Assembly: GCF_030503435.1 (NCBI RefSeq) | Contig: NZ_JAUKPO010000012.1 | Span: forward strand, 153,458 to 217,457 | Reading direction: 5' to 3' | DNA length: 64,000 bases | Origin: Rhodocytophaga aerolata | GTDB lineage: Bacteria; Bacteroidota; Bacteroidia; Cytophagales; 172606-1 | Shown: positions 35,111-43,726 of the stretch, piece by piece | How the letters are laid out: every line of letters starts with the position of its first letter | Numbering within the stretch: the stretch's first letter is position 1 | Program-made: the position numbers and the translations under genes | The notes under the pieces: model-generated | Told to the model about the DNA's origin: nothing | Databases searched by the model: none | The model's input: the letters and a program-made list of their open reading frames with translations, nothing else

Positions 35111-35728
35111 ATGAACCGCTATATCTATATATTTATCTTTATCTGCTTTATTACCATCACTACTTTTATTCTTTTTGAAGCCAGCGGTTTCACCTTTGAA
35201 GGTCTATTGCAGAACAAAACATCTAAACCACTTTTAGCTTTTATTAGCCTCCTGTTGCTGGGTATAGATGTTATTCTTCCCATACCTTCCAGCTTCATTA
35301 TGATTAGCAACGGTGTACTTTTCGGATTTTTGGTTGGCGGTATCCTTTCCTTAGTGGGTGGACTTATTTCGTCTATGGTGGGATATTTTATCGGCTATAA
35401 AAGCACCAGATTAGCTAAGAGGTTTTCATCCGTAGCAGAGGAAGCCAAAGCCCGCACCTTTCTGGAAAAATATGGATCTATTGCTATTATTGCTTCACGG
35501 CCAATTCCGGTTCTCGCAGAATCAGTTTCTATTATGAGCGGAACCTTGCAATGGAGTTTCAGAAAAATTCTGATAAACTCATTTATTGGTTTGCTTCCAA
35601 TCAGCTTTGTTTATTCGTTAACTGGGGCTTATTCTACCTCTTTTAATAGTGCAGGCGTTGCGTTTCTTATTAATATTGGCATGGCTGGCTTTATCTGGCT
35701 CATTACCCGCTGGAGGAAACCCTACTAA
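35111..35728 (+). CDS. VTT/DedA-like (TVP38/TMEM64) membrane protein
   Basis: 205 residues with five or six membrane helices. The conserved region PIPSSFIMISNGVLFGFLVGGILSLVGGLISSMVGYFIGY and ASRPIPVLAESVSIMSGTLQWSFRKILINSFIG is that of the SNARE-associated/VTT domain (glycine-rich re-entrant motif and the conserved arginine-proline pair). Members are implicated in membrane lipid homeostasis, including undecaprenyl-phosphate or phospholipid flipping in some bacteria. Monocistronic; it converges on the marC-like gene. Confidence 0.87.
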   Translation: MNRYIYIFIFICFITITTFILFEASGFTFEGLLQNKTSKPLLAFISLLLLGIDVILPIPSSFIMISNGVLFGFLVGGILSLVGGLISSMVGYFIGYKSTRLAKRFSSVAEEAKARTFLEKYGSIAIIASRPIPVLAESVSIMSGTLQWSFRKILINSFIGLLPISFVYSLTGAYSTSFNSAGVAFLINIGMAGFIWLITRWRKPY

Positions 35729-35754
35729 TGAGAGATGATGTTATGTTCAAGGTG

Positions 35755-36393
35755 CTACTTTTCCAGGTACATATTTACCAGAGACAGAACACCATTTAAA
35801 ATAAAGCTGACTCCGATGGAGAGTACAATAAAACCCATCATCCGGGAAAGAGCCGCCATACCACTTTTTCCTAAAAACCTGGTAAACTGCTGAGAAGAAC
35901 GTAAGATAAGGTAGGAGGCAATAGCTACCAGAATAATGGCTGCTATAATAAACCCTACTTCATGATAGCCGGTGGCTTTATTGTACATGCCGATTACTAC
36001 GGCAATAGAACCAGGACCTGAGAGCAGGGGCATCGCCAAGGGGGTGAATGAAATATCTTCTTTCTCTAAACCTTCTTCCTGCACTTCCTTAGATAGCCGT
36101 TTGCTACCCTTATGTGCATCATCCGGATTCAGTAAACTCAAACCGGAACGGGTAATAAGTATACCTCCGGCAATACGCAGGTCTTCTATGCGTAAGCCAA
36201 AAAAGTTAAGAATAAACGTTCCCGCAAAAAAGAACACCACTAAAATACCTACCACATATAAACAAGCTTTCAGGGCCTGTTCATTTCTGGTGGCTTTGTC
36301 CATGGCTCCGGTCAAGGCCAGAAATACGGGGGTAGCACCAAAAGGATTTATTACCGGAAATAAGGCTGAAAAGGTAGCTAAAAGAATTTCCAT
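35755..36393 (-). CDS. MarC-family integral membrane protein
   Basis: 212 residues, six predicted helices, close to the family length. The N-terminus ATFSALFPVINPFGATPVFLALTG and the central FTPLAMPLLSGPGSIAVVIGM are signature motifs of MarC proteins, sometimes annotated as NAAT transporters though the substrate is uncertain. It is transcribed alone on the minus strand, and its end converges on the VTT-domain gene, with 26 bases between the stop codons. Confidence 0.92.
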   Translation of the reverse strand: MEILLATFSALFPVINPFGATPVFLALTGAMDKATRNEQALKACLYVVGILVVFFFAGTFILNFFGLRIEDLRIAGGILITRSGLSLLNPDDAHKGSKRLSKEVQEEGLEKEDISFTPLAMPLLSGPGSIAVVIGMYNKATGYHEVGFIIAAIILVAIASYLILRSSQQFTRFLGKSGMAALSRMMGFIVLSIGVSFILNGVLSLVNMYLEK

Positions 36394-36494
36394 AGTTGCA
36401 AATTAAACAGATTTCTACATGTGAGGTTACGTGAATCTGAATATCTTTATTGTTAGTAAGTCTATCCTCCAGTGCACTTTTCCGGATAATCCAA

Positions 36495-36526
36495 TAAAAA
36501 AGCCTGTCTGGAGTGAGACAGGCTTT
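36495..36526 (-). terminator. Terminator of the ATP synthase operon
   Basis: On the minus strand, an 11-bp stem (AAAGCCTGTCT/AGACAGGCTTT on the plus strand at 36499-36509 and 36516-36526) with a 6-base loop, followed by TTTT. It lies 22 bases after the atpG stop. Confidence 0.88.
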
Positions 36527-36547
36527 CTATTGGGTATTTTATCAATA

Positions 36548-37435
36548 TTAGCCATTGCTTGCCAATGCTTCTGCCCCACCAACAATCTCAAGAATTTCTT
36601 TGGTAATAGCAGCCTGACGAGTACGGTTATAAATCAATTTCAAGTCTTTCAATAATTCTTTTGCATTATCAGTGGCTTTATCCATAGCAGTCATCCGGGC
36701 GCCATGTTCCGAAGCGTTAGACTCCAGTAAAGCTTTGTAGAATTGTATCTTCAGTGTTTTAGGAATCAGCTCTGCAAAAATTTCTTTCTCCGAAGGCTCA
36801 AATATATAATTCGTGGTAGAAGCTTTCTGCGATTCATTTTTTACCTCAACAATAGGTAGAAACTGCTCTGTGCGGATAATTTGCGTAGCCACGTTTTTAA
36901 ATTCATTATATACCAGCTCTACCCGGTCGAAACGCCGGGCAAGAAAACCATCCATGGCAAATTCTGCCACCCGGCGTGCCTGGTTAAAGTTTAATGAAGA
37001 AAACAGCGTAGCATATTCAGAATTGAGCGGATACTTTCTTCTGCCGAAAAAATCGTTGCCTTTTTTTCCAATGGTCAGCAATTGCACATTGCCTGCAGCA
37101 GCCTGGCTAGCATACTTACCTGTTAACAGAGAATTCACTGCTTTGGTAACATTGGCATTGAAAGCACCTGCCAGACCACGGTCTGAGGTAATTACAACCA
37201 ATAATACTTTGTTGGGTTCCCGCTCTTCGGCGTATGGGTTAGAGGCTTCGTCTTCTAATTGTGAAGAAATATTCTGAAGAATCGTTTGTAAGCGCTGAGT
37301 ATACGGACGCATCTGAATAATAGCATCCTGTGCCCGGCGCAGTTTAGCAGCTGCCACCATTTTCATGGCTTTTGTAATCTGCTGCGTCGAATTTATTGAT
37401 TGAATCCTAAGTCTTACTTCTTTTAAACTAGGCAT
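36548..37435 (-). CDS. atpG: ATP synthase F1 gamma subunit
   Basis: 295 residues. The N-terminal rotor helix (LKEVRLRIQSINSTQQITKAMKMVAAAKL) and the C-terminal partner helix (HGARMTAMDKATDNAKELLKDLKLIYNRTRQAAITKEILEIVGGAEAL) form the coiled shaft; the region SDRGLAGAFNANV is a family motif. It couples c-ring rotation to catalysis in F1. It is last in the operon. An 80-base gap from atpA contains a stem-loop at 37465-37507. Confidence 0.98.
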   Translation of the reverse strand: MPSLKEVRLRIQSINSTQQITKAMKMVAAAKLRRAQDAIIQMRPYTQRLQTILQNISSQLEDEASNPYAEEREPNKVLLVVITSDRGLAGAFNANVTKAVNSLLTGKYASQAAAGNVQLLTIGKKGNDFFGRRKYPLNSEYATLFSSLNFNQARRVAEFAMDGFLARRFDRVELVYNEFKNVATQIIRTEQFLPIVEVKNESQKASTTNYIFEPSEKEIFAELIPKTLKIQFYKALLESNASEHGARMTAMDKATDNAKELLKDLKLIYNRTRQAAITKEILEIVGGAEALASNG

Positions 37436-37464
37436 AGTTAATATGCTAATGGTTTTATGTGCCG

Positions 37465-37507
37465 GTTGGCTGATGCACTAATCTTATTCACTAGTACATC
37501 AGCCAAC
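37465..37507 (-). repeat. Intercistronic stem-loop between atpA and atpG
   Basis: GTTGGCTGATG (37465-37475) pairs perfectly with CATCAGCCAAC (37497-37507); after one mismatch, four further pairs extend the stem. No T run follows on either strand, so it looks like an mRNA-stability or processing element rather than a terminator. Confidence 0.6.
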
Positions 37508-37515
37508 AAGCGCAT

Positions 37516-39096
37516 TTATTTCTTATATCTCTTGGCAATATCCAAAGCTACCTGCTTCAATACGTTGGTTACACTATCATCTAACTTGCCAGCCCGTAAA
37601 GCGTCCAAAGTAGCCTTATGATTCGCCGTTAGCAGTGTAGCAAATTCCTTCTGATATTCTTTCACCCGGGTAATAGGCACACCATCCATTAAGCCATTGG
37701 TAGAGGCATAAATAATAGCTACTTGATGTTCAACTGGTGTAGGTGAGAATTGAGGCTGCTTCAGAATTTCCTGGTTAATACGGCCTCTTTCAATAGTACG
37801 CTTGGTAGAAGCATCCAGGTCAGAACCGAATTTAGAAAAAGCTTCCAGTTCCCGGAACTGTGCCTGATCCAGCTTTAAGGTACCGGCCACTTTCTTCATA
37901 GATTTGATTTGCGCATTACCACCTACCCGAGACACTGAAATACCTACGTTGATTGCCGGACGAATACCTGCGTTAAACAAGTTCGTTTCCAGGAATATCT
38001 GGCCGTCAGTAATGGAAATTACATTAGTTGGAATATAAGCCGAAACGTCGCCAGCCTGCGTTTCAATAATTGGAAGAGCAGTTAATGATCCGCCGCCTTT
38101 TACAATCGGCCGTAGATTATCCGGCAAATCATTCATATTTTTAGCTATTTCATCAATAGCAATTACTTTGGCAGCTCTTTCCAGCAAACGGCTGTGCAGA
38201 TAGAATACGTCTCCTGGATAGGCTTCGCGGCCCGGAGGTCTTCTTAACAGCAAAGACACTTCACGATAGGCTACGGCTTGTTTAGATAAATCGTCGTAAA
38301 CAACTAAAGCCGGACGTCCGGTATCTCTGAAATACTCACCAATGGCAGCACCAGTGAAAGGCGCATAAAACTGCATGGGAGCAGGGTCAGAAGCAGAAGC
38401 CGCTACTACAATGGTATAGGGCATTGCGCCGCCTTTTGTTAAGGCATTTACTATCTGTGCTACTGTACTTGCTTTCTGGCCAATGGCTACATAAATGCAA
38501 TATACCGGCTGACCTTTATCGTAAAACTCCCGTTGATTGATAATAGCATCAATGGCTACTGCTGTTTTACCTGTCTGACGGTCACCAATAATTAGCTCCC
38601 GCTGACCTCTGCCAATTGGAATCATGGCATCAATAGCCATAATACCTGTTTGCAGCGGCTCGTTCACCGGCTGACGGTAAATTACGCCAGGAGCTTTTCT
38701 TTCCAGGGGCATATCGTACAATGGACCTGTTAAAGACGGACCGCCGTCTATCGGTTGGCCTAGTGTATTCAATACACGGCCACACATGCTATCGCCTACT
38801 TGTATGGAAGCAATAGTATTGGTTCGTCTGGCAGTGTCACCTTCTTTAATTCCCTGGTAATCTCCTAAAATTACCGCACCTACGTTATCTTCTTCCAGGT
38901 TAAGAACCAGGCCTCTTACCCCATTTGAAAATTCAATAATTTCGCCGGATTGTGCATTGGTAAGGCCATAAATGCGGGCTACCCCATCTCCTACCTGCAA
39001 CACCGTACCTACTTCCTGTAATTCTGCTTCAGTAGTAGCATTAGCTAACTGAGCTCTTAATATTGCTGAAACCTCATCGGGTCTTACTTGTACCAT
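37516..39096 (-). CDS. atpA: ATP synthase F1 alpha subunit
   Basis: 526 residues, normal length. The P-loop G171-D-R-Q-T-G-K-T178, the Walker B-like [34 protein letters not shown] region and the alpha signature ending [14 protein letters not shown] are intact. The N-terminus [17 protein letters not shown] interacts with the delta subunit. It forms the non-catalytic nucleotide-binding half of the F1 hexamer; the catalytic beta subunit is not encoded in this operon. It starts 29 bases after atpH. Confidence 0.99.
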   Translation of the reverse strand: MVQVRPDEVSAILRAQLANATTEAELQEVGTVLQVGDGVARIYGLTNAQSGEIIEFSNGVRGLVLNLEEDNVGAVILGDYQGIKEGDTARRTNTIASIQVGDSMCGRVLNTLGQPIDGGPSLTGPLYDMPLERKAPGVIYRQPVNEPLQTGIMAIDAMIPIGRGQRELIIGDRQTGKTAVAIDAIINQREFYDKGQPVYCIYVAIGQKASTVAQIVNALTKGGAMPYTIVVAASASDPAPMQFYAPFTGAAIGEYFRDTGRPALVVYDDLSKQAVAYREVSLLLRRPPGREAYPGDVFYLHSRLLERAAKVIAIDEIAKNMNDLPDNLRPIVKGGGSLTALPIIETQAGDVSAYIPTNVISITDGQIFLETNLFNAGIRPAINVGISVSRVGGNAQIKSMKKVAGTLKLDQAQFRELEAFSKFGSDLDASTKRTIERGRINQEILKQPQFSPTPVEHQVAIIYASTNGLMDGVPITRVKEYQKEFATLLTANHKATLDALRAGKLDDSVTNVLKQVALDIAKRYKK

Positions 39097-39125
39097 ATCA
39101 GAGTTTGATTATATATGTATATGGA

Positions 39126-39662
39126 TTATGACTTAAATTCTTGTTCTAATTTTTGCAACTTACTTTTAATTGACTGATCAATTTGCTTATCGCCTACCCG
39201 TAAAACAAAACCGCCTATCAGGCTGGGGTCTATTTTTTCTTCTAGCTCTATCTTTTTCCCTAACGTTTCTCCAGCCATTTGCCTGAACTGAGCCCGCAAA
39301 CTATCGTCTAACGGAAAAGTGGTTGTAACATGCGCTACATGAATATTTTTGTGTTTATTATATAGTTCATGAAAGGCTTTAGCTACGCCATACAGAACTT
39401 CTTCCCGATTCTTTCTAGTAATGATTTCAAAAATAGAGAAAGTAATCGGATGCAAACGGCTCTGAAATAAATCCCGCATAACATTATATTTCTTTGCATG
39501 CGGTACAATAGGGCTCTGCAACATCAAATACAAAGGCCGGTTGTTATCTATCGTTTGCACAAAAAACTGCATGTCTGTATGTACCTGCTCCAGCACATTT
39601 TTCTCCTGTGCCAGTTCAATTAAAGCTTTTGCGTACCTATATGCAACTCTGGATTCTGCCAT
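39126..39662 (-). CDS. atpH: ATP synthase F1 delta subunit
   Basis: 178 residues, family length. The N-terminal six-helix bundle starts VAYRYAKALIELAQEKN, and the C-terminal signature ending DPSLIGGFVLRVGDKQIDQSIKSKLQKLEQEF is the OSCP/delta motif. It links the peripheral stalk to the top of F1. Its start lies 6 bases after the stop of atpF, and atpA follows, as is typical. Confidence 0.97.
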   Translation of the reverse strand: MAESRVAYRYAKALIELAQEKNVLEQVHTDMQFFVQTIDNNRPLYLMLQSPIVPHAKKYNVMRDLFQSRLHPITFSIFEIITRKNREEVLYGVAKAFHELYNKHKNIHVAHVTTTFPLDDSLRAQFRQMAGETLGKKIELEEKIDPSLIGGFVLRVGDKQIDQSIKSKLQKLEQEFKS

Positions 39663-39668
39663 TGTGTA

Positions 39669-40163
39669 TTAGTTTAAACTTGCATCTTTTACCAACTGAT
39701 CTACCAGGTCGCGCTGTGCTTTTTCTTCCTTCAACTGATTGCGAAGTAATTTTTCTGCTATTTCGATAGATAAAGTTGCTACCTGTCTTTTAATATCAGC
39801 TAACGCTGCCTGACGTTCGGCATTTATCTGCTGTTTGGCACTTTCAACAATTTTGGCACTTTCTACAGAGGCTTTGTTTTTAGCTTCTTCTACAATAGCT
39901 TCCGATGTTTGCTGTGCTTTGCGCAACATAGCATCTCTTTCTACTCTGGCCTCTTCCAGCAGTTTTTCATTTTCTGCTTTCAACTTTGCCATATCTGTTT
40001 TTGCTTGTTCGGCAGCCCGTAAAGCACCTTCTATACTTTCTTCTCTTTCTCTGAGAGAACTCATAATAGGTTTCCAGGCAAATTTAGCCAGTAGGAAGAG
40101 TACTAAAAGAAAGGTGACTAACTGCCAGAATATTAAACCTAAGCCGGGTGTTACTAAATTCAT
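39669..40163 (-). CDS. atpF: ATP synthase F0 b subunit
   Basis: 164 residues: one N-terminal membrane helix (LGLIFWQLVTFLLVLFLLAKFAWKP) and a long amphipathic coiled coil rich in alanine, lysine and glutamate (REESIEGALRAAEQAKTDMAKLKAENEKLL). It is the peripheral stalk, present as a dimer. It is separated from atpE by about 150 bases that include a terminator-like hairpin at 40255-40295. Confidence 0.97.
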   Translation of the reverse strand: MNLVTPGLGLIFWQLVTFLLVLFLLAKFAWKPIMSSLREREESIEGALRAAEQAKTDMAKLKAENEKLLEEARVERDAMLRKAQQTSEAIVEEAKNKASVESAKIVESAKQQINAERQAALADIKRQVATLSIEIAEKLLRNQLKEEKAQRDLVDQLVKDASLN

Positions 40164-40254
40164 AGGATCAACTACTTATCTTTTTTATAATTTATTGATT
40201 ATAAATATTTTACTTATACTCAATCAGAATTGGTAAGGTATTCTTTGTTTCTTT

Positions 40255-40295
40255 AAAAATCCTGCACCCGGCCTAATGCCGAAGTACAGGATTTT
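40255..40295 (-). terminator. Terminator-like attenuator between atpE and atpF
   Basis: On the minus strand, AAAATCCTG and CAGGATTTT form a 9-bp stem (plus-strand 40256-40264 and 40287-40295) enclosing an inner CGGC/GCCG stem, and the 3' side runs directly into five T. It comes right after atpE, inside the operon, so partial termination or 3'-end protection of the atpE transcript is possible. Confidence 0.65.
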
Positions 40296-40314
40296 AATTC
40301 ATACAAATTTTCTA

Positions 40315-40581
<267 letters not shown>

Positions 40582-40626
40582 TTATTAAGTGAAACAAAGA
40601 ATTTCCAAATACAGGGAAGATCATTC

Positions 40627-41697
40627 TTAATGACCGTAATCATCATGATCTTCGTGGCCTTCTACTGCGCTACCAATATACATGGCAGATAAAAGGGTAA
40701 AGATATATGCCTGAAGTATAGCAACCATTAACTCAATTAAGTTCATAAACAGAGCAAATGGCACAATAGCTGCACTAACCGCAATATTTTTGGCTACAAA
40801 TATGAGCCCCAGCAAACTTAAAATGATAATATGCCCGGCTGTAATGTTTGCAAACAGACGAACCATCAAAGAAAATGGCTTGGTAAATACGCCAATCAAT
40901 TCTACCGGAATCATAATTGGCAAAAGCCATTTAGGTACACCTGGCGTAGCAAATATGTGCTGCCAGTAATATTTATTGCTGCTAAATAACGTAATGCATA
41001 AGGTGATTAAGGCAAGCACTCCTGTAACCGCTATGTTACCTGTTAAATTAGCTCCACCGGGCATCAAACCTAGTAAGTTATTGAACCAGATAAAGAAAAA
41101 TACAGTAAGCAGATAAGGCATGTATTTTTCATACTTAGGCCGGCCATGTTTGTCTTTGCCGGCTATAGCAGGCTTAGCCACATCATCCCGGATAAACACA
41201 ATAAGCGGTTCAAAGAAAGATTGTATGCCACTAGGCGCTTTTCCTCTGTTTTTGGTATAGGCACCGGCTATGCTTGAGAAGATAACCACAAGTAGAATAG
41301 CACTTAAAAACAGGGAAGCTACATTTTTGGTGATAGAAAGATCGTAGAATTTTCTACCTGACTGCGATACAATATGATCGTGTTCATCAAGCTTATAATC
41401 GCCGTATGAAAGGCTTTCGTTATGAAATTTGCTGGAAGAGAAAACTTCTAACCCCTGATCGGCCGAATAAATAATAACTGGTAACGGAAGTGTTATATGG
41501 GTATGTCCAATCGTAGCAAAATGCCATTCATGTGAATCACCTACGTGGTGCATGATCATTTCGCTTACTTTAAACTCTTCCTCGGTTTCCTCTCCTGTCT
41601 CTGTATGTTCTTGGGAAAATGCAGTAGTGGAAAATAAAATTGAAAAAAATAATACGTGAGTGAAGGTCAGAAATTTACGAAAAGTTTTGCGGTTCAT
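40627..41697 (-). CDS. atpB: ATP synthase F0 a subunit
   Basis: 356 residues, longer than the roughly 230-270 of most bacteria owing to an N-terminal extension of about 120 residues: a signal-peptide-like segment ending TTAFSQ, then a histidine-rich domain (MIMHHVGDSHEWHFATIGHTH). The core has the essential arginine R280 in PFSLMVRLFANITAGHI and the half-channel helices. The C-terminus is also histidine-rich (EGHEDHDDYGH). It conducts protons past the c ring. The start overlaps the end of the preceding subunit-I-like gene by 23 bases. Such extended a subunits are known in Bacteroidota. Confidence 0.97.
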   Translation of the reverse strand: MNRKTFRKFLTFTHVLFFSILFSTTAFSQEHTETGEETEEEFKVSEMIMHHVGDSHEWHFATIGHTHITLPLPVIIYSADQGLEVFSSSKFHNESLSYGDYKLDEHDHIVSQSGRKFYDLSITKNVASLFLSAILLVVIFSSIAGAYTKNRGKAPSGIQSFFEPLIVFIRDDVAKPAIAGKDKHGRPKYEKYMPYLLTVFFFIWFNNLLGLMPGGANLTGNIAVTGVLALITLCITLFSSNKYYWQHIFATPGVPKWLLPIMIPVELIGVFTKPFSLMVRLFANITAGHIIILSLLGLIFVAKNIAVSAAIVPFALFMNLIELMVAILQAYIFTLLSAMYIGSAVEGHEDHDDYGH

Positions 41698-42073
41698 GTC
41701 TCTCCTGCTGTCTTGAATTGCGCCGCAAGTTAGTCAATAAGGAATTAATTTCAAATGCTACATACAATAAATACAGAATAAAAAAATTCATCACAAACAG
41801 AACTCTGTCCTGAACCCCTTTATAGAGAAAAATTCCAATAAATATAATACTGATCAGCAGGCGTATCAGCATGACCACAAAATAAAATATGGCCACATTA
41901 TCCTTACTCCGCTGGAAGGCCATTTCTGTAATGCGGTGCCCCATAACCGCCAGAGCAAAAAAGAAACCTAGCATTATCCATATTTGTGTATGAATCAGGT
42001 CAGGTATAAAAAACTGATTCGCCAGATAAATTACTATCACCAGAACAGCTGTGAAGAGGATGATTTTTAGCAT
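41675..42073 (-). CDS. Small membrane protein at the ATP synthase subunit I position
   Basis: 132 residues from ATG at 42073; an upstream extension would run into the AtpZ gene and is not chosen. Four hydrophobic helices (about 2-20, 27-45, 57-80 and 85-105): LKIILFTAVLVIVIYLANQF, IWIMLGFFFALAVMG, VAIFYFVVMLIRLLISIIFIGIFL, VLFVMNFFILYLLYVAFEIN. It sits between AtpZ and atpB with a 23-base overlap to atpB, the place occupied by atpI-like genes that help assemble the c ring or handle magnesium. Sequence similarity to AtpI is weak, so the role is inferred from position and topology. Confidence 0.75.
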   Translation of the reverse strand: MLKIILFTAVLVIVIYLANQFFIPDLIHTQIWIMLGFFFALAVMGHRITEMAFQRSKDNVAIFYFVVMLIRLLISIIFIGIFLYKGVQDRVLFVMNFFILYLLYVAFEINSLLTNLRRNSRQQERHEPQNFS

Positions 42074-42075
42074 AG

Positions 42076-42294
42076 TTACTCTTTGGGAAGACTCCTGATA
42101 AAAATAATCAGCGAACCTATTAGTGCAATACAAGGCAAAGCTACGGTGAAAGCCGGAAATTTCAATTCCAGCCATTCATCTAATTTTATACCTCCCCAAA
42201 CAGCAATACCCAAGGTAGCCATCATCTGAAAGCCCAATCCTGAGTATTTTACATAATTATTTAACTGCTTCTTTTTGTTCTTCGGTTCGTCCAT
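42076..42294 (-). CDS. AtpZ/AtpI family protein
   Basis: 72 residues: a basic N-terminus (EPKNKKKQLNNYVKYSGLGFQMMATLGIAVWGGIKLDEWL) and two hydrophobic helices ending IALIGSLIIFIRSLPKE. The pattern YSGLGFQM...G.K.D matches AtpZ, reported as a magnesium/calcium channel subunit working with AtpI at the ATP synthase. The start overlaps the bactofilin gene by 38 bases, and the next gene follows after two bases, so all are probably translationally coupled. Confidence 0.88.
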   Translation of the reverse strand: MDEPKNKKKQLNNYVKYSGLGFQMMATLGIAVWGGIKLDEWLELKFPAFTVALPCIALIGSLIIFIRSLPKE

Positions 42295-42685
42295 TCAATA
42301 TATGCTCTTTAGACTCTTTGGGAGCATTACCCATTTTAATTGTTCCATTCCATACGGCACCAGCTTCTACTATCAATTTGCCTGTTATGATATCTCCTTT
42401 AATATTGGCGGTAGATTTCAGCGTCAGAATATCTGTTACTTCTACGGTGCCGGTTACTTCTCCTGCAATTTCTGCATTCTGAGAGATTATATTTCCTTCA
42501 ACGAAAGAAGAGTCGCCCAGGGCTATTTTAGATTTAGATTTAATATTGCCAATGATTTTGCCCTCAATTCGCACATTTCCAAACGTTTCAATATTCCCTT
42601 CTACCGTAGTGCCCTTCATAATCTGGGTGCTGGAACCACTTAGTTCTGCCTGCTCTCTTTTTGCATCTTTGCCGTTGTTAAACAT
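42257..42685 (-). CDS. Bactofilin (polymer-forming cytoskeletal protein)
   Basis: 142 residues with the bactofilin beta-helix: STQIMKGTTVEGNIETFGNVRIEGKIIGNIKSKSKIALGDSSFVEGNIISQNAEIAGEVTGTVEV, about six-residue rungs with glycine and small hydrophobics, ending with a disordered tail (MGNAPKESKEHILNGRT). Bactofilins polymerise without nucleotide and commonly position peptidoglycan hydrolases. The M23 peptidase gene lies 14 bases upstream in the same direction, the pairing known from the CcmA/Csd1-type cell-shape systems of Helicobacter. The end overlaps the AtpZ gene. Confidence 0.94.
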   Translation of the reverse strand: MFNNGKDAKREQAELSGSSTQIMKGTTVEGNIETFGNVRIEGKIIGNIKSKSKIALGDSSFVEGNIISQNAEIAGEVTGTVEVTDILTLKSTANIKGDIITGKLIVEAGAVWNGTIKMGNAPKESKEHILNGRTEEQKEAVK

Positions 42686-42699
42686 AACTAGTTAATAAT

Positions 42700-43608
42700 T
42701 TATAATGAAACAAATATTTCCGGGTCAATAGGGTTGCTATTGTGCCATAACTCAAAATGTAAGTGCGGGCCTGTGGTCAGTTCGCCGCTATTTCCAATAA
42801 CTGATATTATTTCTCCGGCCCGTACAAAGCTTCCCATCTTTTTAAGCAGCACAGAATTATGCTTGTATACTGAAATCAAATTTCCCTGGTGTTGCACGGC
42901 TATAATATGTCCGCTGTCATTCGTCCAGGAGGAAAGAATTACGGTACCATCGGCTACACACTTTACCGGCTCATCCTTCTTGGCCACAATATCAAGTCCG
43001 TAGTGGGCCGCTTTGGCGTCAAACTTCTGTGTAACCATACCTCCATTTATGGGAGAGAATAAAAACATCCGGTACAAATCATCTGATTCATTAACTGATA
43101 AGCTATTGGCTACGGAACGTACAGGTACCTTAACTTCAGCTTCCAGAGAAGTTTTGTTTTCAAACTCCTTTCGCAGCTCTGCATCTACTGATGCAATGCT
43201 GTCAATATGAGAGGGTTTTGGTTTATCTTTAAGGGTATCTTCCTGCGTACTTTCAGCCAGGTCCTGCTTTAAAAATTTATCGTCTCCATGGAGTACTTTG
43301 CTTATGCCGGTTAATGCTTTATCCCGGTATGCCAGCTGATTTTCCAATGAATCTACTACGGCACTTAACTGAATTATTTTCTTATTCAGGACCATCTGGC
43401 GGCCAGCCGGATGGAACCATCTGGAAAGTATAGTATTGGAAAGATAAAAGGAAAAAGAGAATAAAAAGATGACGGTAATCGTTATAAAAACAATTATTTT
43501 TGCATAGGTAAAGCTAAAGGTAGTTTTTTCAGCAAAGTTTTCCTCATTTCTTACTACCAGCAGATAGCGGTTTGTTAACCAGTCAGAGAATGTTTTTTTA
43601 CCTTTCAA
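42700..43608 (-). CDS. M23 (LytM/peptidase) family membrane-anchored endopeptidase
   Basis: 302 residues. A basic tail and one membrane helix (about 36-57, KIIVFITITVIFLFSFSFYL) are followed by a coiled region and a LytM domain in the last 115 residues. Zinc ligands H202 and D206 (AHYGLDI) and H284 (GPHLHFELW), plus the supporting H282, are present, so it should be active. It probably cleaves peptidoglycan cross-links and, with the adjacent bactofilin, acts in cell shape. It is the first gene of the leftward unit that continues into the ATP synthase, and is divergent from porW. Confidence 0.93.
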   Translation of the reverse strand: MKGKKTFSDWLTNRYLLVVRNEENFAEKTTFSFTYAKIIVFITITVIFLFSFSFYLSNTILSRWFHPAGRQMVLNKKIIQLSAVVDSLENQLAYRDKALTGISKVLHGDDKFLKQDLAESTQEDTLKDKPKPSHIDSIASVDAELRKEFENKTSLEAEVKVPVRSVANSLSVNESDDLYRMFLFSPINGGMVTQKFDAKAAHYGLDIVAKKDEPVKCVADGTVILSSWTNDSGHIIAVQHQGNLISVYKHNSVLLKKMGSFVRAGEIISVIGNSGELTTGPHLHFELWHNSNPIDPEIFVSL

Positions 43609-43726
43609 CGTTTACAAATTAAATTGTGTGTCATTCAAAAATAAGGATATACTGGTTACAAAAAATCTTTGGTTTGAATGGTTTAGTAATGTATCGCAGT
43701 GTTTACATAGTTCTTTTTGCAAACTG

